A stretch of DNA of 64,000 nt from Vicinamibacterales bacterium (GTDB lineage Bacteria; Acidobacteriota; Vicinamibacteria; Vicinamibacterales; UBA8438): assembly GCA_958296065.1 (NCBI GenBank), contig CATQHX010000010.1:1-64000 (forward strand), written 5' to 3'. The notes below the pieces were generated by a model that was given only the letters and a program-made list of their open reading frames with translations, did not search any database and was not told the origin of the DNA. Made by a program: the position numbers and the translations under genes. This document shows, in pieces, positions 45,614-54,324 of this stretch (its first letter is position 1; each line of letters starts with the position of its first letter).

Positions 45614-48600
45614 CTACGGCGTCTTCACCGGCGGCGCCGGGCGCTCCGGCAGCGACTTCGGATCCTCCCGCATCATCCGCAGCACCTCCTCGACCGCCCG
45701 CTCGAGCTGCGGGTCGCGGCCGGCGATGACCGAGCGCGGGTCGTTCTCCACCTCGATGTCCGGCTCCACGCCCACGTTCTCGACCACCCAGCTCCCGTCG
45801 GCGCCGTTGGTGCCGAACTGCGGCACATTGACCGAGCCGCCGTCGAGCAGCGGACCGTGGCTGGTTATGCCGATGACGCCGCCCCACGAGCGCTTGCCGA
45901 TCAGCGGGCCGAGGCCGGCTTCGCGGAAGCGGTAGGGGAAGATGTCGCCGTCGGAGGCGGAATCCTCGTCGAGGATGCAGACGAGGTGGCCGTGGAAGGC
46001 GACGGCCGGATAGGTGCCCGGCGTGTCATAGGTTCGCGCGAAGCTGGTGCCGAGGACGCGGCGACCGAGACGCTCGATCAGCATCTGCGAGACGTTGCCC
46101 CCGCCGTTGCCGCGCACGTCGATGACGAGGCCCTCCTTGCGCACCTGCCCGTAGAACCACTTGACGAACTCCTGGATGCCTTGCGCGCCCATGTCCGGGA
46201 TATGCAGATAGCCGACGTGCCCGTCGGTCATCTCGGACACCTTGCTCCGGTTGGCCTCGACCTCGGCCAGGTAGCGCAGGCTGCGCTCCTCGGTGACGGG
46301 GATGAACGCGACCTCGCGCGCGCCCTCGAAGGTCGGCTCGTCGTTGAGGGTCAACCGGACCGGCCGATCGGCGCGGTGGCGCAGCACGCGATAGGGATTG
46401 TCGGACCCGAGCAACTCCTCGCCATCGATGGCGAGCACGTAGTCGCCCTCGCTCGCGTCGACGCCGATCTCGGTGAGCGGCGCCCGGTAGCGCGGCTCCT
46501 CGTTGTGGCCGGAAAAGATCTCGGCGATGCGGTAATGTCCGGCCGCGGCGTCGATCTCGAAGACCGCCCCCGGCAGGGCCACCTGCGGACGGTCGGGGGT
46601 CTCCCAGTCCCCGCCCGCGATGTAGGCGTGGCTGACGTTGAGCTCGGCCACCATCTCGCCGATGACGTAGTTCAGGTCCGAGCGGTGGGCGACGTGTTCC
46701 AGCAGGGGCCGGTACCGGTCGCGCAGCGCCTTCCAGTCGTAACCGTGCATGTTCTCGACGTAGAAGAAGTCGCGGAACCGGCGCCAGACCTCGTCGAAGA
46801 CCTGCGCCCATTCCTCGGCCGGCACCCGGTCGACCATCAGCCCGCGCGTCGACACCGCGGTAGCGTCGCCGCCGCCCGCCGGGTAGACGTTCCAGCCGCC
46901 CCCTTCGCGCACCAGCACCTTTTCTCCGTCGCGCGACACGGCATAGCCGCCGATCCCGGTCGCGAGCGTCTCGGTCCCGCGATCCTCGAACGTAAAGCGC
47001 TGCAGCGCCGGCTGCACGTCGCCGCCCCGGCCGTAGTACTGCGCGCCGCCCCGGATGAAGAACACGCCGCCGTCCGCCCCGCTCAGCCCGACGTAATTGT
47101 CGAAGGTCACCGGGAGGCGCACGACACGCCGGGCCAGCCCGTCGAACTCGATGGTGACAGGAGCCTCCTCATCGCCCTCACCGCCGCCGTCCTCGTCAGC
47201 ATCCGAGTCGCTGTCGTCGGCCGCGTCCTCGTCCGCTTCGTCGCCCCCGGTCACTACCACCTCGTCGCTCTCCGGAGGCAGCGGATGCTCCACGTCCTTC
47301 CGCAGCGCCAACGCGTAGATGCCCGTCTCGCGATCGACCAGGTAGTTCCACTCGAAGGAGCCGAGCTGCGGCGCGAACTGCCGGTCCGAGAGGTAGTAGA
47401 GGTAGTCGCCGTGCGGATCCCACGCCGGGTTCCACTCGTGGAAGAGCTCGTCGGTAATCCGGTGCAGAGCACGGTCCGCCAGACTCCAGACCCAGATCGA
47501 GCTGAACTCGGTCGGATCGGTCATCGAGAACGCCAGGTAGCCGCCCCTGGGCGACCAGACGTAGTCGCGCAGCGGACCGCGCGCCTCGTCCGCGACCTCG
47601 ACGGTCTCCTTCGTCTCCACGTCGATCACGTGGAGCTTGCCGTCCTTGTCACCGTAGGCCAGGTGCTTGCCGTTCGGCGACCACTCCGGCGCGTACAGCA
47701 TCGCCTGCCCGCCGGTGGTGAGCTGCTCCGGCTCGCCGGATCCGTCCTGGGCGATCAGATAGACCTCGTCCTCCCCGGTCGCATCCGACACGTAGGCGAT
47801 GCGGCCGCCGTCCGGAGACCAGCGGGCCCACTTGTCGTGCGCGGACGAGCTGCGGGTCAGGTTGCGGGTCGGGCCGTTCTCGATGGGAGCAGTGAAGACG
47901 TCGCCGCGCGCCACGAAGAGCGCACGCTCCCCTTGGGGGCTGAGCTCCGCGTCCTCGATCAGGTTCGCCGCCGACACGCGCGCCGGCCGCATCGCCAGGC
48001 CGTCGTCCGGCACGGTGATCGAGATCGGCCGCGACACCCCTTCGTCTATCGCGTAGATCTGCAGTTCGCCGTTCAGCTCGTAGACGATGCGGTTGCCGCC
48101 GTCGTCGCCCGGCCAGCGCACGTCCCAGGTATCGCTGTCGGTGAGCTGCGCCGTCTCGCGCGAGGCGAGGTCGTAGCTGTACAGGTTGAGCGTGCCGTCC
48201 CGGTCCGAGGTGAAGTAGATGGCGTTGCCGATCCACATCGGATCGCGGTCGGCGCGCCGGTGCGTCGTCACCCGTTCGACCACGTGGGTCTCGCGGTCGA
48301 AGATGTAGAGCTCCTGCGCCCAGCCGCCCTCGTAGCGCTTCCAGGTCCGGAAGTCGCGGAACAGCGGCGAGTAGACGACCCGCGTCCCGTCCGGCGACAG
48401 GTCCCCCGCCCCGGACTCGGGCATCGGCAGAGGCACCGGCAGGCCTCCGTCGGCCGATGCCAGGAACAACCGGCTGTCGGAGAGGTCCGTGCTGTAACGC
48501 AGCGACCGGAACAGAACCGCCCGCCCGTCGGGCGACCAGTCGTAGACCTGGTTGTCATAACCCCAGCGCGGGGCCAGCGGGCCGCGCGCCGGATAGTACG

Positions 48601-48916
48601 TGAGCTGCCGCGGCACGCCGCCGGACGCCGGGATGACGTAGACCTGCTCGTCGCCGTCGTACTGTCCGGTGAACGCGATGCGCGAGCCGTCGGGCGAGAA
48701 CCTCGGGAACAGCTCCAGCCCGGGATGGGCGGTCAGCCGGGTCGCCAGGCCTCCTTCGGTCGAAGCAAGCCAGAGGTCTCCGGCATAGCTGAAGACCACC
48801 CGGTCGCCGTGGATGTCCGGAAACCGCAGCAGCTTCGTCTGCGCGGACGCCGGCGCCGCCGCCGCTGCGAGCGCGGCGGCGAGGCACGTCATCGGAACGA
48901 GCAATCGTCGGAGCAT
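45614..48916 (-). CDS. Exported tricorn-type protease
   Basis: 1100 aa from ATG 48916 with GAGGAGG upstream. Signal peptide (residues 5-25, ASA-Q). Layout: N-terminal WD/TolB-like propeller (about 27-330), second propeller (330-640) with an acidic Asp/Glu run of about 30 residues near 555-585, a helical core domain (690-760), a PDZ-like domain (about 770-870) and the C-terminal S41-like catalytic domain with LVIDVRGNGGGNVSQ and the nucleophile Ser988 in SASDGD. Tricorn degrades oligopeptides released by other proteases. Archaeal and actinobacterial tricorns are cytosolic; exported forms occur in Acidobacteriota and Bacteroidota. Confidence 0.9.
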   Translation of the reverse strand: MLRRLLVPMTCLAAALAAAAAPASAQTKLLRFPDIHGDRVVFSYAGDLWLASTEGGLATRLTAHPGLELFPRFSPDGSRIAFTGQYDGDEQVYVIPASGGVPRQLTYYPARGPLAPRWGYDNQVYDWSPDGRAVLFRSLRYSTDLSDSRLFLASADGGLPVPLPMPESGAGDLSPDGTRVVYSPLFRDFRTWKRYEGGWAQELYIFDRETHVVERVTTHRRADRDPMWIGNAIYFTSDRDGTLNLYSYDLASRETAQLTDSDTWDVRWPGDDGGNRIVYELNGELQIYAIDEGVSRPISITVPDDGLAMRPARVSAANLIEDAELSPQGERALFVARGDVFTAPIENGPTRNLTRSSSAHDKWARWSPDGGRIAYVSDATGEDEVYLIAQDGSGEPEQLTTGGQAMLYAPEWSPNGKHLAYGDKDGKLHVIDVETKETVEVADEARGPLRDYVWSPRGGYLAFSMTDPTEFSSIWVWSLADRALHRITDELFHEWNPAWDPHGDYLYYLSDRQFAPQLGSFEWNYLVDRETGIYALALRKDVEHPLPPESDEVVVTGGDEADEDAADDSDSDADEDGGGEGDEEAPVTIEFDGLARRVVRLPVTFDNYVGLSGADGGVFFIRGGAQYYGRGGDVQPALQRFTFEDRGTETLATGIGGYAVSRDGEKVLVREGGGWNVYPAGGGDATAVSTRGLMVDRVPAEEWAQVFDEVWRRFRDFFYVENMHGYDWKALRDRYRPLLEHVAHRSDLNYVIGEMVAELNVSHAYIAGGDWETPDRPQVALPGAVFEIDAAAGHYRIAEIFSGHNEEPRYRAPLTEIGVDASEGDYVLAIDGEELLGSDNPYRVLRHRADRPVRLTLNDEPTFEGAREVAFIPVTEERSLRYLAEVEANRSKVSEMTDGHVGYLHIPDMGAQGIQEFVKWFYGQVRKEGLVIDVRGNGGGNVSQMLIERLGRRVLGTSFARTYDTPGTYPAVAFHGHLVCILDEDSASDGDIFPYRFREAGLGPLIGKRSWGGVIGITSHGPLLDGGSVNVPQFGTNGADGSWVVENVGVEPDIEVENDPRSVIAGRDPQLERAVEEVLRMMREDPKSLPERPAPPVKTP

Positions 48917-49052
48917 CTTGCCTCCTCGGTAACGGCCGGACACGGACGATCCGCACCCCGCCTCGGGCGATTCGCAATCGCACTTCGTTTCGGTTTCAGG
49001 ACGATGATTCTTCACCAGTGGCTCGCCGCCCGCCGGCGGGGAAGCGGCGGCA

Positions 49053-49088
49053 CTCGGGCCGGGAACGCGCCCGCGGTCCCGGCCCGAG
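49053..49088. terminator. 12-bp stem hairpin between enoyl-CoA hydratase and tricorn genes
   Basis: CTCGGGCCGGGA (49053-49064) pairs perfectly with TCCCGGCCCGAG (49077-49088), 12-nt loop. It is about 70 bp past the stop of the hydratase gene on the minus strand and 137 bp before the tricorn start. Likely a terminator or processing hairpin; no T-tract. Confidence 0.5.
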
Positions 49089-49158
49089 CATGTACAACCA
49101 AGCACCCTTGCTGCATCGCCAACGCAGCGGCTATCGAGTCCGGGAACGGATCTGCGGG

Positions 49159-49911
49159 TTACTTCCGCAGGGTTCGGTCGACGTACGCGCGGACCGCGTC
49201 CTGAACCGGGACCGACATCCACGCCTCCTGCACTTCCTCGTCCACCGACCGCATATAGCGCACGACGCGATCCCGGCTGGGTTGGCGGATGATGCGCTTG
49301 GTGAGCGAGAACGAGGCGTGGGGCAGCGACCCCAAGTGGGAGGCCACTTCGACCGCGCGGTCGAGGAGAGTCTCCGCAGCCGCCAGCTCGTCGACGAAGC
49401 CGTTGGCCAGCGCATCGTCCGGCGCGCAGGTGAGCCCCTGATAGACGACCGCTTGCAAGCGGTGCGCCGGCACGACGAGCCGCAGGATCTCCATCGCCAT
49501 GCTCGGGAATGGCACCCCTACCGACAGCTCGGGCGTGCCGATGCGCCCGTTGCCCTGTGCCATCACGCGGTAGTCGCAGGCGCAGGCGAGGACACAGCCA
49601 CCGGCGATAGCGTGCCCGTTGACCGCGGCAACGATGGGCTTCGTGAAGGTGAAAGTCTTGAAGAAGGCGTCGCCGAGCAACGGCAGGAACGCCTTGACGT
49701 AGTCGCGGCCGCCGTCCGTCAACCGGCGCAACTCCACACCGGCCGAGAACACCTTGCCGGTACCGGTCAGGACGATGGCGGACGTGTCCGCCTGCTCCAG
49801 CCGGGCAAGCTCCGAGATCCAGCCTCTCATCAACTCGATGTCGAACGCGTTGACCTTGCCGTGCTCGAGTCGAACGACGGATACGCGATCACGAGATTCG
49901 CTGGTGATCAT
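49159..49911 (-). CDS. Enoyl-CoA hydratase/isomerase family protein
   Basis: 250 aa, crotonase fold: KVNAFDIELMRGWISELARL, oxyanion-hole segments GKVFSAGVELRR and VNGHAIAGGCVLACACDYRV, then GTPELSVGVPFP. The usual acid/base pair at the second loop (E/E in hydratases) is not clear: PELSVGVPF has one Glu. It may therefore be an isomerase or another crotonase type. Start 49911 gives a full N-terminus. It lies alone on the minus strand between a hairpin and a degenerate repeat copy. Beta-oxidation-type metabolism probable. Confidence 0.85.
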   Translation of the reverse strand: MITSESRDRVSVVRLEHGKVNAFDIELMRGWISELARLEQADTSAIVLTGTGKVFSAGVELRRLTDGGRDYVKAFLPLLGDAFFKTFTFTKPIVAAVNGHAIAGGCVLACACDYRVMAQGNGRIGTPELSVGVPFPSMAMEILRLVVPAHRLQAVVYQGLTCAPDDALANGFVDELAAAETLLDRAVEVASHLGSLPHASFSLTKRIIRQPSRDRVVRYMRSVDEEVQEAWMSVPVQDAVRAYVDRTLRK

Positions 49912-49974
49912 TCGAGAACTCCGTGTCCTGCATGCTCGCCCCGACGCTCATCGCAATGGCGCATTTCGCCACGG

Positions 49975-50074
49975 GCGCCCCGAAACGCCTCGTTGGCTCG
50001 GCGTTGCGGCCCATCCCCCCCATGACCTTGCGCCGCAGCACAACGCCTCACTGCGTCCTGCAGCGCAAGCTCCC
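49975..50074. repeat. Degenerate copy of the dispersed two-hairpin element
   Basis: Contains CCGAAACGCC...GGCGTTGCGG (hairpin 1, one mismatch) and ACCTTGCGCCGCAG (50025-50038) with CTGCAGCGCAAGCT (50058-50071) as hairpin 2 (12 of 14 paired). The flanking CTAGs are lost. It lies in the 257-bp gap between the ABC permease stop and the hydratase start. Confidence 0.7.
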
Positions 50075-50168
50075 GGCCGCGACCGTCCGGCACAGCACCC
50101 AATATACATCGCACTTCCGACCGGCGGGGGGCAACCCCACGGCCCTGGCGCAATCCGGTGCGGCCGCG

Positions 50169-53100
50169 CTATTCCGCGCGCAGCGCCCCGAGCAACGGCG
50201 ACCGAACGGCGGCGACGGTGGCCGCCAGGGACGCGACCAGGCCGGTGGCGACGACGACGAACAGAAGGCCACCGAGCGACAAGAGCGGCACGCCGCCGCC
50301 CCGCTCCAGCCACGCGGGCGCGATGGCGACGATAGCGCAGCCGGCCCCTATGGCGAGTCCGGAGAACAGGAGGAACGCATTCTCCGCGAGCACCATCAGC
50401 GACAGGTGGCTGGCGTTGTAGCCGACGGCCCGCATCAGGGCGAGCTCGCGGCGACGCTCCAGCACGTTGCGCAGCAGCACGGCACCGAGTCCGAACGTGC
50501 CCAGAATGAGCCCGAGGCCGCCCAGTGTCTGGAAGGTCGCGAGGTAGGTGTTCTCGACGCGGTGAAAGGCCGCGAGGCGTTCCGCGGCCGAAACCACATC
50601 GAACCCGAAATCCACGAGCCGGTCCTCGAAAGCGGCGCTGACCTCCGCCGTCCGCTCGGGCGGCGCGTCTATGAGGAAGAAACGGTAGCCGTCGTAGTCG
50701 GGGAAGACGCGCTCGAAGTGGCGCTCGCCGATCAGCAGCTCGCGCTGGAAGATGCTGTCCGATAGCGCCCCGACGATGCGCAGGGTTATCGGCCGGTCGG
50801 TGTCGCGGTTCAGCACGAAGTCATCGCCGATCGACAGGTGCAGCGCGTAGGCCAGCGAAGTCGCGTCGGCTATGGCGGGAATGGCGCCGTCCTCGAACTC
50901 GCGATCGAGCAGCAGCCACGGGTTGGCCTCTTCCTCCGGGGTCTCGGCGGCGGTGGCGCCGAAACCGAAACGGCCCTCGGCCACGAACGCCGCGGACGGC
51001 GCCAACACGCGCGGGTCCTTCGCCTGGTACAGGTTGAGGCAACTGGCATCCTCTCCCGGACGCAGGCGAAAGCGCGCCAGGGTCACGCCGGCCAGCGCTT
51101 CGCCCTCCGCGAACAGGTCCCCGATGAACAGCTCCTCCTGTCCCTCGGGGCTCGTCGGATCGTGCACGACCGGCAGCAGCGTGTCGGCGAGCAGGGTATA
51201 GCCTCCGGTGCCGGAAGACCGGTCGAGCACGTCACCCCCGCCGTCCCGGCGGAAAGCGTCGACCGCCACGATGATGAAGGCTGCGAACGCGATAAGGGCA
51301 ATGCAAAGTACGCTGCGCCCTGGCCGGTACGAGGCGTTGCGAAAACCGACCTGCGACACCGACCAGGATCCGTCCGTGTGCGCGGTCGGCCGCTGGTCCA
51401 GCCACGCCCAGGCCAGGACGAGCAGCGCCGCAAGCAGCGTCAGCCCGCCGCCGAAGAACCCGCCGGTAGCTCCCACGAGCCCGGCCGCCGCCACCCCGAC
51501 CAGCACGACGCCGACAGCGGCAAGCCCCACGCCGATGCGCCGGGCGCGCATTCCGCCCGACCGCGCGGGCGCGGCGACCTGTGCGACGCCCGTCACTTCG
51601 GCCACCGCGCCGGTCAGCAGGCTGCGCGGCGAGGCCGGCGCCAACGCGCGCAACGTCCAGCCGATCGACCCGAGCGCGGCCAGCACACCGCCTGCCGCCC
51701 CGGCCGCGAGCATCGCCGGAGACACATCGAGGGCCAGTCGCGTGGTCCCGACCGCGTCGACCCACCAGGTGCGCAGGCCGAGCATGATGAGCTCCGCGTA
51801 GAGCACGGCGGCAGCCACGCCGAGGGCGCTGCCGAGCACCGACAGGATGCCCGCCTCGGTCAGGAACACGCGGCGGATGGCGGGCGCGGGAAAGCCGGTG
51901 GCGCGCAGCAGGCCCAGCTCGCGCAGGCGCTGCTCGACCCCCAGGCGGAAGAAGAGGCTTGCCAGCAGCAATGCCGACACGACCAGGAAGAAGCTGAAGT
52001 AGATGAAGTACAACCCGAAATCGGTCACCCCGGCCGACGCCTCCAGTGCCAGGGAGCGGGCCGGATAGACGACGAATCCGAGGGCCAGCGGGTCGAGTGC
52101 CTCCCGGAGGGCCGCCGCGAAGCGGTCACGAGTCCCGGCGACGTCCTCCCCCGGCGCCGGCGACAGGCGAACCGACGTCACCTGCCCCCAGCGCGACCCC
52201 CACATCCGCTGCCCGGCCGCGAGCGGGATGAATGCCTTCGGGGTCGTGCGGTGATCGTCCCAGTAGGTCTCGTCCACCGGCCGGATAAGGTCGAGGTCGA
52301 CCGGGAACGGCGGGTCCCAGTCGATGACGTTGGTGGCCTCGGTGATGCCGGGATAGTCGGGGGTGAGATCGGGATCATCCGCAGCGCCGGCAATCGGGAC
52401 GACGCCGGCCACCTGCAGCTCGGCCTCGTACGTCGTCAGACGCCCCTCGTCCTCCCAGAGGTAGTACTCGATGGTCAGCGGAGCGCCCGGAGCGACTCCC
52501 AGGTCGTCCGCCGTCCATTGGTTCAGGATGACCGGCGCAGGCCCTCCGGGATCGCCGTTCACCTCCGTGTCCCCCACCACAGACAGGTCCCGCGCGGTGA
52601 TGACCGAGTACGGCGTGATCCGATCCCCGCTGCGTAGCTGATTGGCCAAGTAGGAGAGCACCGGCTCGGCGCGCAACCCGAGCGTAGATGCGACCCGCTC
52701 AATTGCAGTTACCGTCCCGTCGGCCAGCAGGCCGGCCGCCGACTCCACGGCAACCGTGTCGTGCGCGGGAATGGCCCGCACGCGGAGGCCCAGATCGCCA
52801 AGCGTCGCCTCGGCACGGACCGCTGCCTCGGCTGCCGCCTGCCGCGCCGTATCGACCTCGGCCACAACCTCGTCGTCGAAACCGTCAGCGCCGCCGCCGT
52901 GGCCAAGCAGCAGCGTGTTGACGCGCCCGTCCTGCTCGAGCTCACCCTGCAGCCGGGTCAGCGGAACGAAGATCGAGCGCGCCAGCCCCTGCTGCGGCCG
53001 AAACGAGAACTCGCCCAACTCCGCGGCGGTCAGCACGCGATCGATGCCAAGCCGCAGCGTGCGGCCCACATCGTCTCGCCGGCCATGCAGCGAGCTGAGC

Positions 53101-53597
53101 GGTACCGCCGACGGTTTCTCGACCCGGACCAGGAGCGCCTCCCCCGGTGCGGACCCGAGCTCTCCGGCGAGCCCACCGCTGATGAACGTCGCGTTGCGCC
53201 CCAGCGCGAACGCATCCGACTCGAGGCCGTGGAAGGCCCAGAAGCGCTCGTCCACGCCATAAACCTGTACCCCCGACGCCCGACGCCCGCTCGCCTGGTG
53301 CGTTACGAAACCCTCGACCGCCACCAGCGGCGCCGCGGTCCGGAACCGCCCGGCCAACGCTCCAGCGGCCAGCAGGTCCCCCGCGAGCGACTCGGGCACG
53401 AAGCGGGCGCTCGTCACGACGCGGTCGACGGCGCCCAGGCGCTCCAACGCCAGGGCGCGCAGACTCGACCGCACCGAAGCCCCGACGAGCAGGGCGCCGG
53501 CCAACACCGCCACCGCTACCGCAACGCCGGCAATGACCGCGAGGTTCGTGCGCCAATAGTGAACGACGTTCCGCCGAATGAGAGCGAGCAGGCTCAT
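50169..53597 (-). CDS. Large FtsX/MacB-type ABC permease
   Basis: 1142 aa from ATG 53597 (GGAGG upstream). TM1 at residues 20-42, a very large extracytoplasmic region (45-560), an FtsX core (about 570-680: FFLVVSALLLASLFFRLGVE, RLRELGLLRATGFP), a second helix group and periplasmic domain, then a second FtsX core (LRNVLERRRELALMRAVGYN) ending LLGALRAE. Works with the ATPase whose stop is 32 bp upstream. Such LolCE/MacB-like systems extrude lipids, lipoproteins or peptides from the inner membrane. The gene closes a six-gene same-strand cluster starting with the LuxE-like ligase. Confidence 0.88.
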   Translation of the reverse strand: MSLLALIRRNVVHYWRTNLAVIAGVAVAVAVLAGALLVGASVRSSLRALALERLGAVDRVVTSARFVPESLAGDLLAAGALAGRFRTAAPLVAVEGFVTHQASGRRASGVQVYGVDERFWAFHGLESDAFALGRNATFISGGLAGELGSAPGEALLVRVEKPSAVPLSSLHGRRDDVGRTLRLGIDRVLTAAELGEFSFRPQQGLARSIFVPLTRLQGELEQDGRVNTLLLGHGGGADGFDDEVVAEVDTARQAAAEAAVRAEATLGDLGLRVRAIPAHDTVAVESAAGLLADGTVTAIERVASTLGLRAEPVLSYLANQLRSGDRITPYSVITARDLSVVGDTEVNGDPGGPAPVILNQWTADDLGVAPGAPLTIEYYLWEDEGRLTTYEAELQVAGVVPIAGAADDPDLTPDYPGITEATNVIDWDPPFPVDLDLIRPVDETYWDDHRTTPKAFIPLAAGQRMWGSRWGQVTSVRLSPAPGEDVAGTRDRFAAALREALDPLALGFVVYPARSLALEASAGVTDFGLYFIYFSFFLVVSALLLASLFFRLGVEQRLRELGLLRATGFPAPAIRRVFLTEAGILSVLGSALGVAAAVLYAELIMLGLRTWWVDAVGTTRLALDVSPAMLAAGAAGGVLAALGSIGWTLRALAPASPRSLLTGAVAEVTGVAQVAAPARSGGMRARRIGVGLAAVGVVLVGVAAAGLVGATGGFFGGGLTLLAALLVLAWAWLDQRPTAHTDGSWSVSQVGFRNASYRPGRSVLCIALIAFAAFIIVAVDAFRRDGGGDVLDRSSGTGGYTLLADTLLPVVHDPTSPEGQEELFIGDLFAEGEALAGVTLARFRLRPGEDASCLNLYQAKDPRVLAPSAAFVAEGRFGFGATAAETPEEEANPWLLLDREFEDGAIPAIADATSLAYALHLSIGDDFVLNRDTDRPITLRIVGALSDSIFQRELLIGERHFERVFPDYDGYRFFLIDAPPERTAEVSAAFEDRLVDFGFDVVSAAERLAAFHRVENTYLATFQTLGGLGLILGTFGLGAVLLRNVLERRRELALMRAVGYNASHLSLMVLAENAFLLFSGLAIGAGCAIVAIAPAWLERGGGVPLLSLGGLLFVVVATGLVASLAATVAAVRSPLLGALRAE

Positions 53598-53629
53598 GGG
53601 CGCGCCTCCTCCACCTCGTCGCGCTCCCG

Positions 53630-54301
53630 CTAGTCCGACGCGCGCGCGAGCTTCTGGTTGTCGAGCCGGTAGCGGATGGGACAGTGACCAGCCAGCCCCG
53701 GATTGTGCGTGACGATCAGCAGCACGTTGTTCTGCTGCGCGTGCAGCTCGAACAGGAGCGACGTGATTGCCTCCGCCGACCGGCCATCGAGGTTGCCGGT
53801 CGGCTCGTCGCAGACAACGAGCGGCGGCTGCCGGATGAGCGCCCGCGCAAGCGCCACGCGCTGGCGCTCGCCGCCCGAGAGCTCCGCCGGCCGATGATCC
53901 ATGCGATCCTGGAGTCCCACCTGCTCCAGCAGCGACCTCGCCCGCTCGGTCACCGTCGCATCGGCAGTGCTGACCAGCGTCGGAACCAGTACGTTCTCCA
54001 GCACGGTACATTGCGGCAGCAGCAGATGATCCTGGAAGACGAAACCGACCTGCGAGTTGCGGAAGGCGGCCTGCTTCCGCTCGTCGAGCCCGAACGGGTT
54101 CGTGCCGTCGAGAGTGACCCTGCCGCTGGTCGGCGGCTCAAGCCCGCCGACGATGTAGAGAAGAGTGCTCTTGCCGCTGCCCGAAGGACCCATGATCGAC
54201 GCCGCGTCCCCGCGCGAGAGCGAGAACGAGACGTCGGTCAGGATGGGCAACGGGCCGCGGACCGTCGGATACGTCTTGGTGAGCTGACTGACTTCGAGCA
54301 A
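53630..54301 (-). CDS. ABC transporter ATP-binding protein (LolD/MacB-type)
   Basis: 223 aa from a TTG at 54301 (GGAGGGA 12 bp upstream; no ATG or GTG fits better). Walker A GPSGSGKST, Q-loop FVFQDHLLLP, signature LSGGERQRV, Walker B VCDEPTGNLD, and switch His in IVTHNPGLA: the exact LolD/MacB subfamily set. Follows the LuxC/ALDH-like gene by 23 bp and precedes the permease by 32 bp, so the two subunits form one transporter within the cluster. Confidence 0.9.
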   Translation of the reverse strand: MLEVSQLTKTYPTVRGPLPILTDVSFSLSRGDAASIMGPSGSGKSTLLYIVGGLEPPTSGRVTLDGTNPFGLDERKQAAFRNSQVGFVFQDHLLLPQCTVLENVLVPTLVSTADATVTERARSLLEQVGLQDRMDHRPAELSGGERQRVALARALIRQPPLVVCDEPTGNLDGRSAEAITSLLFELHAQQNNVLLIVTHNPGLAGHCPIRYRLDNQKLARASD

Positions 54302-54324
54302 GGCAGCCCCGATTCCCTCCGCTC

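Noticed and set aside
44972-49204. Very long open frame antisense to the tricorn protease gene
   Set aside because: High GC makes long antisense frames. The translation is Arg/Val/Asp-rich low-complexity, while the minus strand encodes an intact, motif-complete tricorn with a ribosome-binding site and signal peptide.
50838-52637. Long plus-strand frame opposite the FtsX-type permease
   Set aside because: Compositional shadow; the minus-strand product has FtsX motifs, a ribosome-binding site and operon context.
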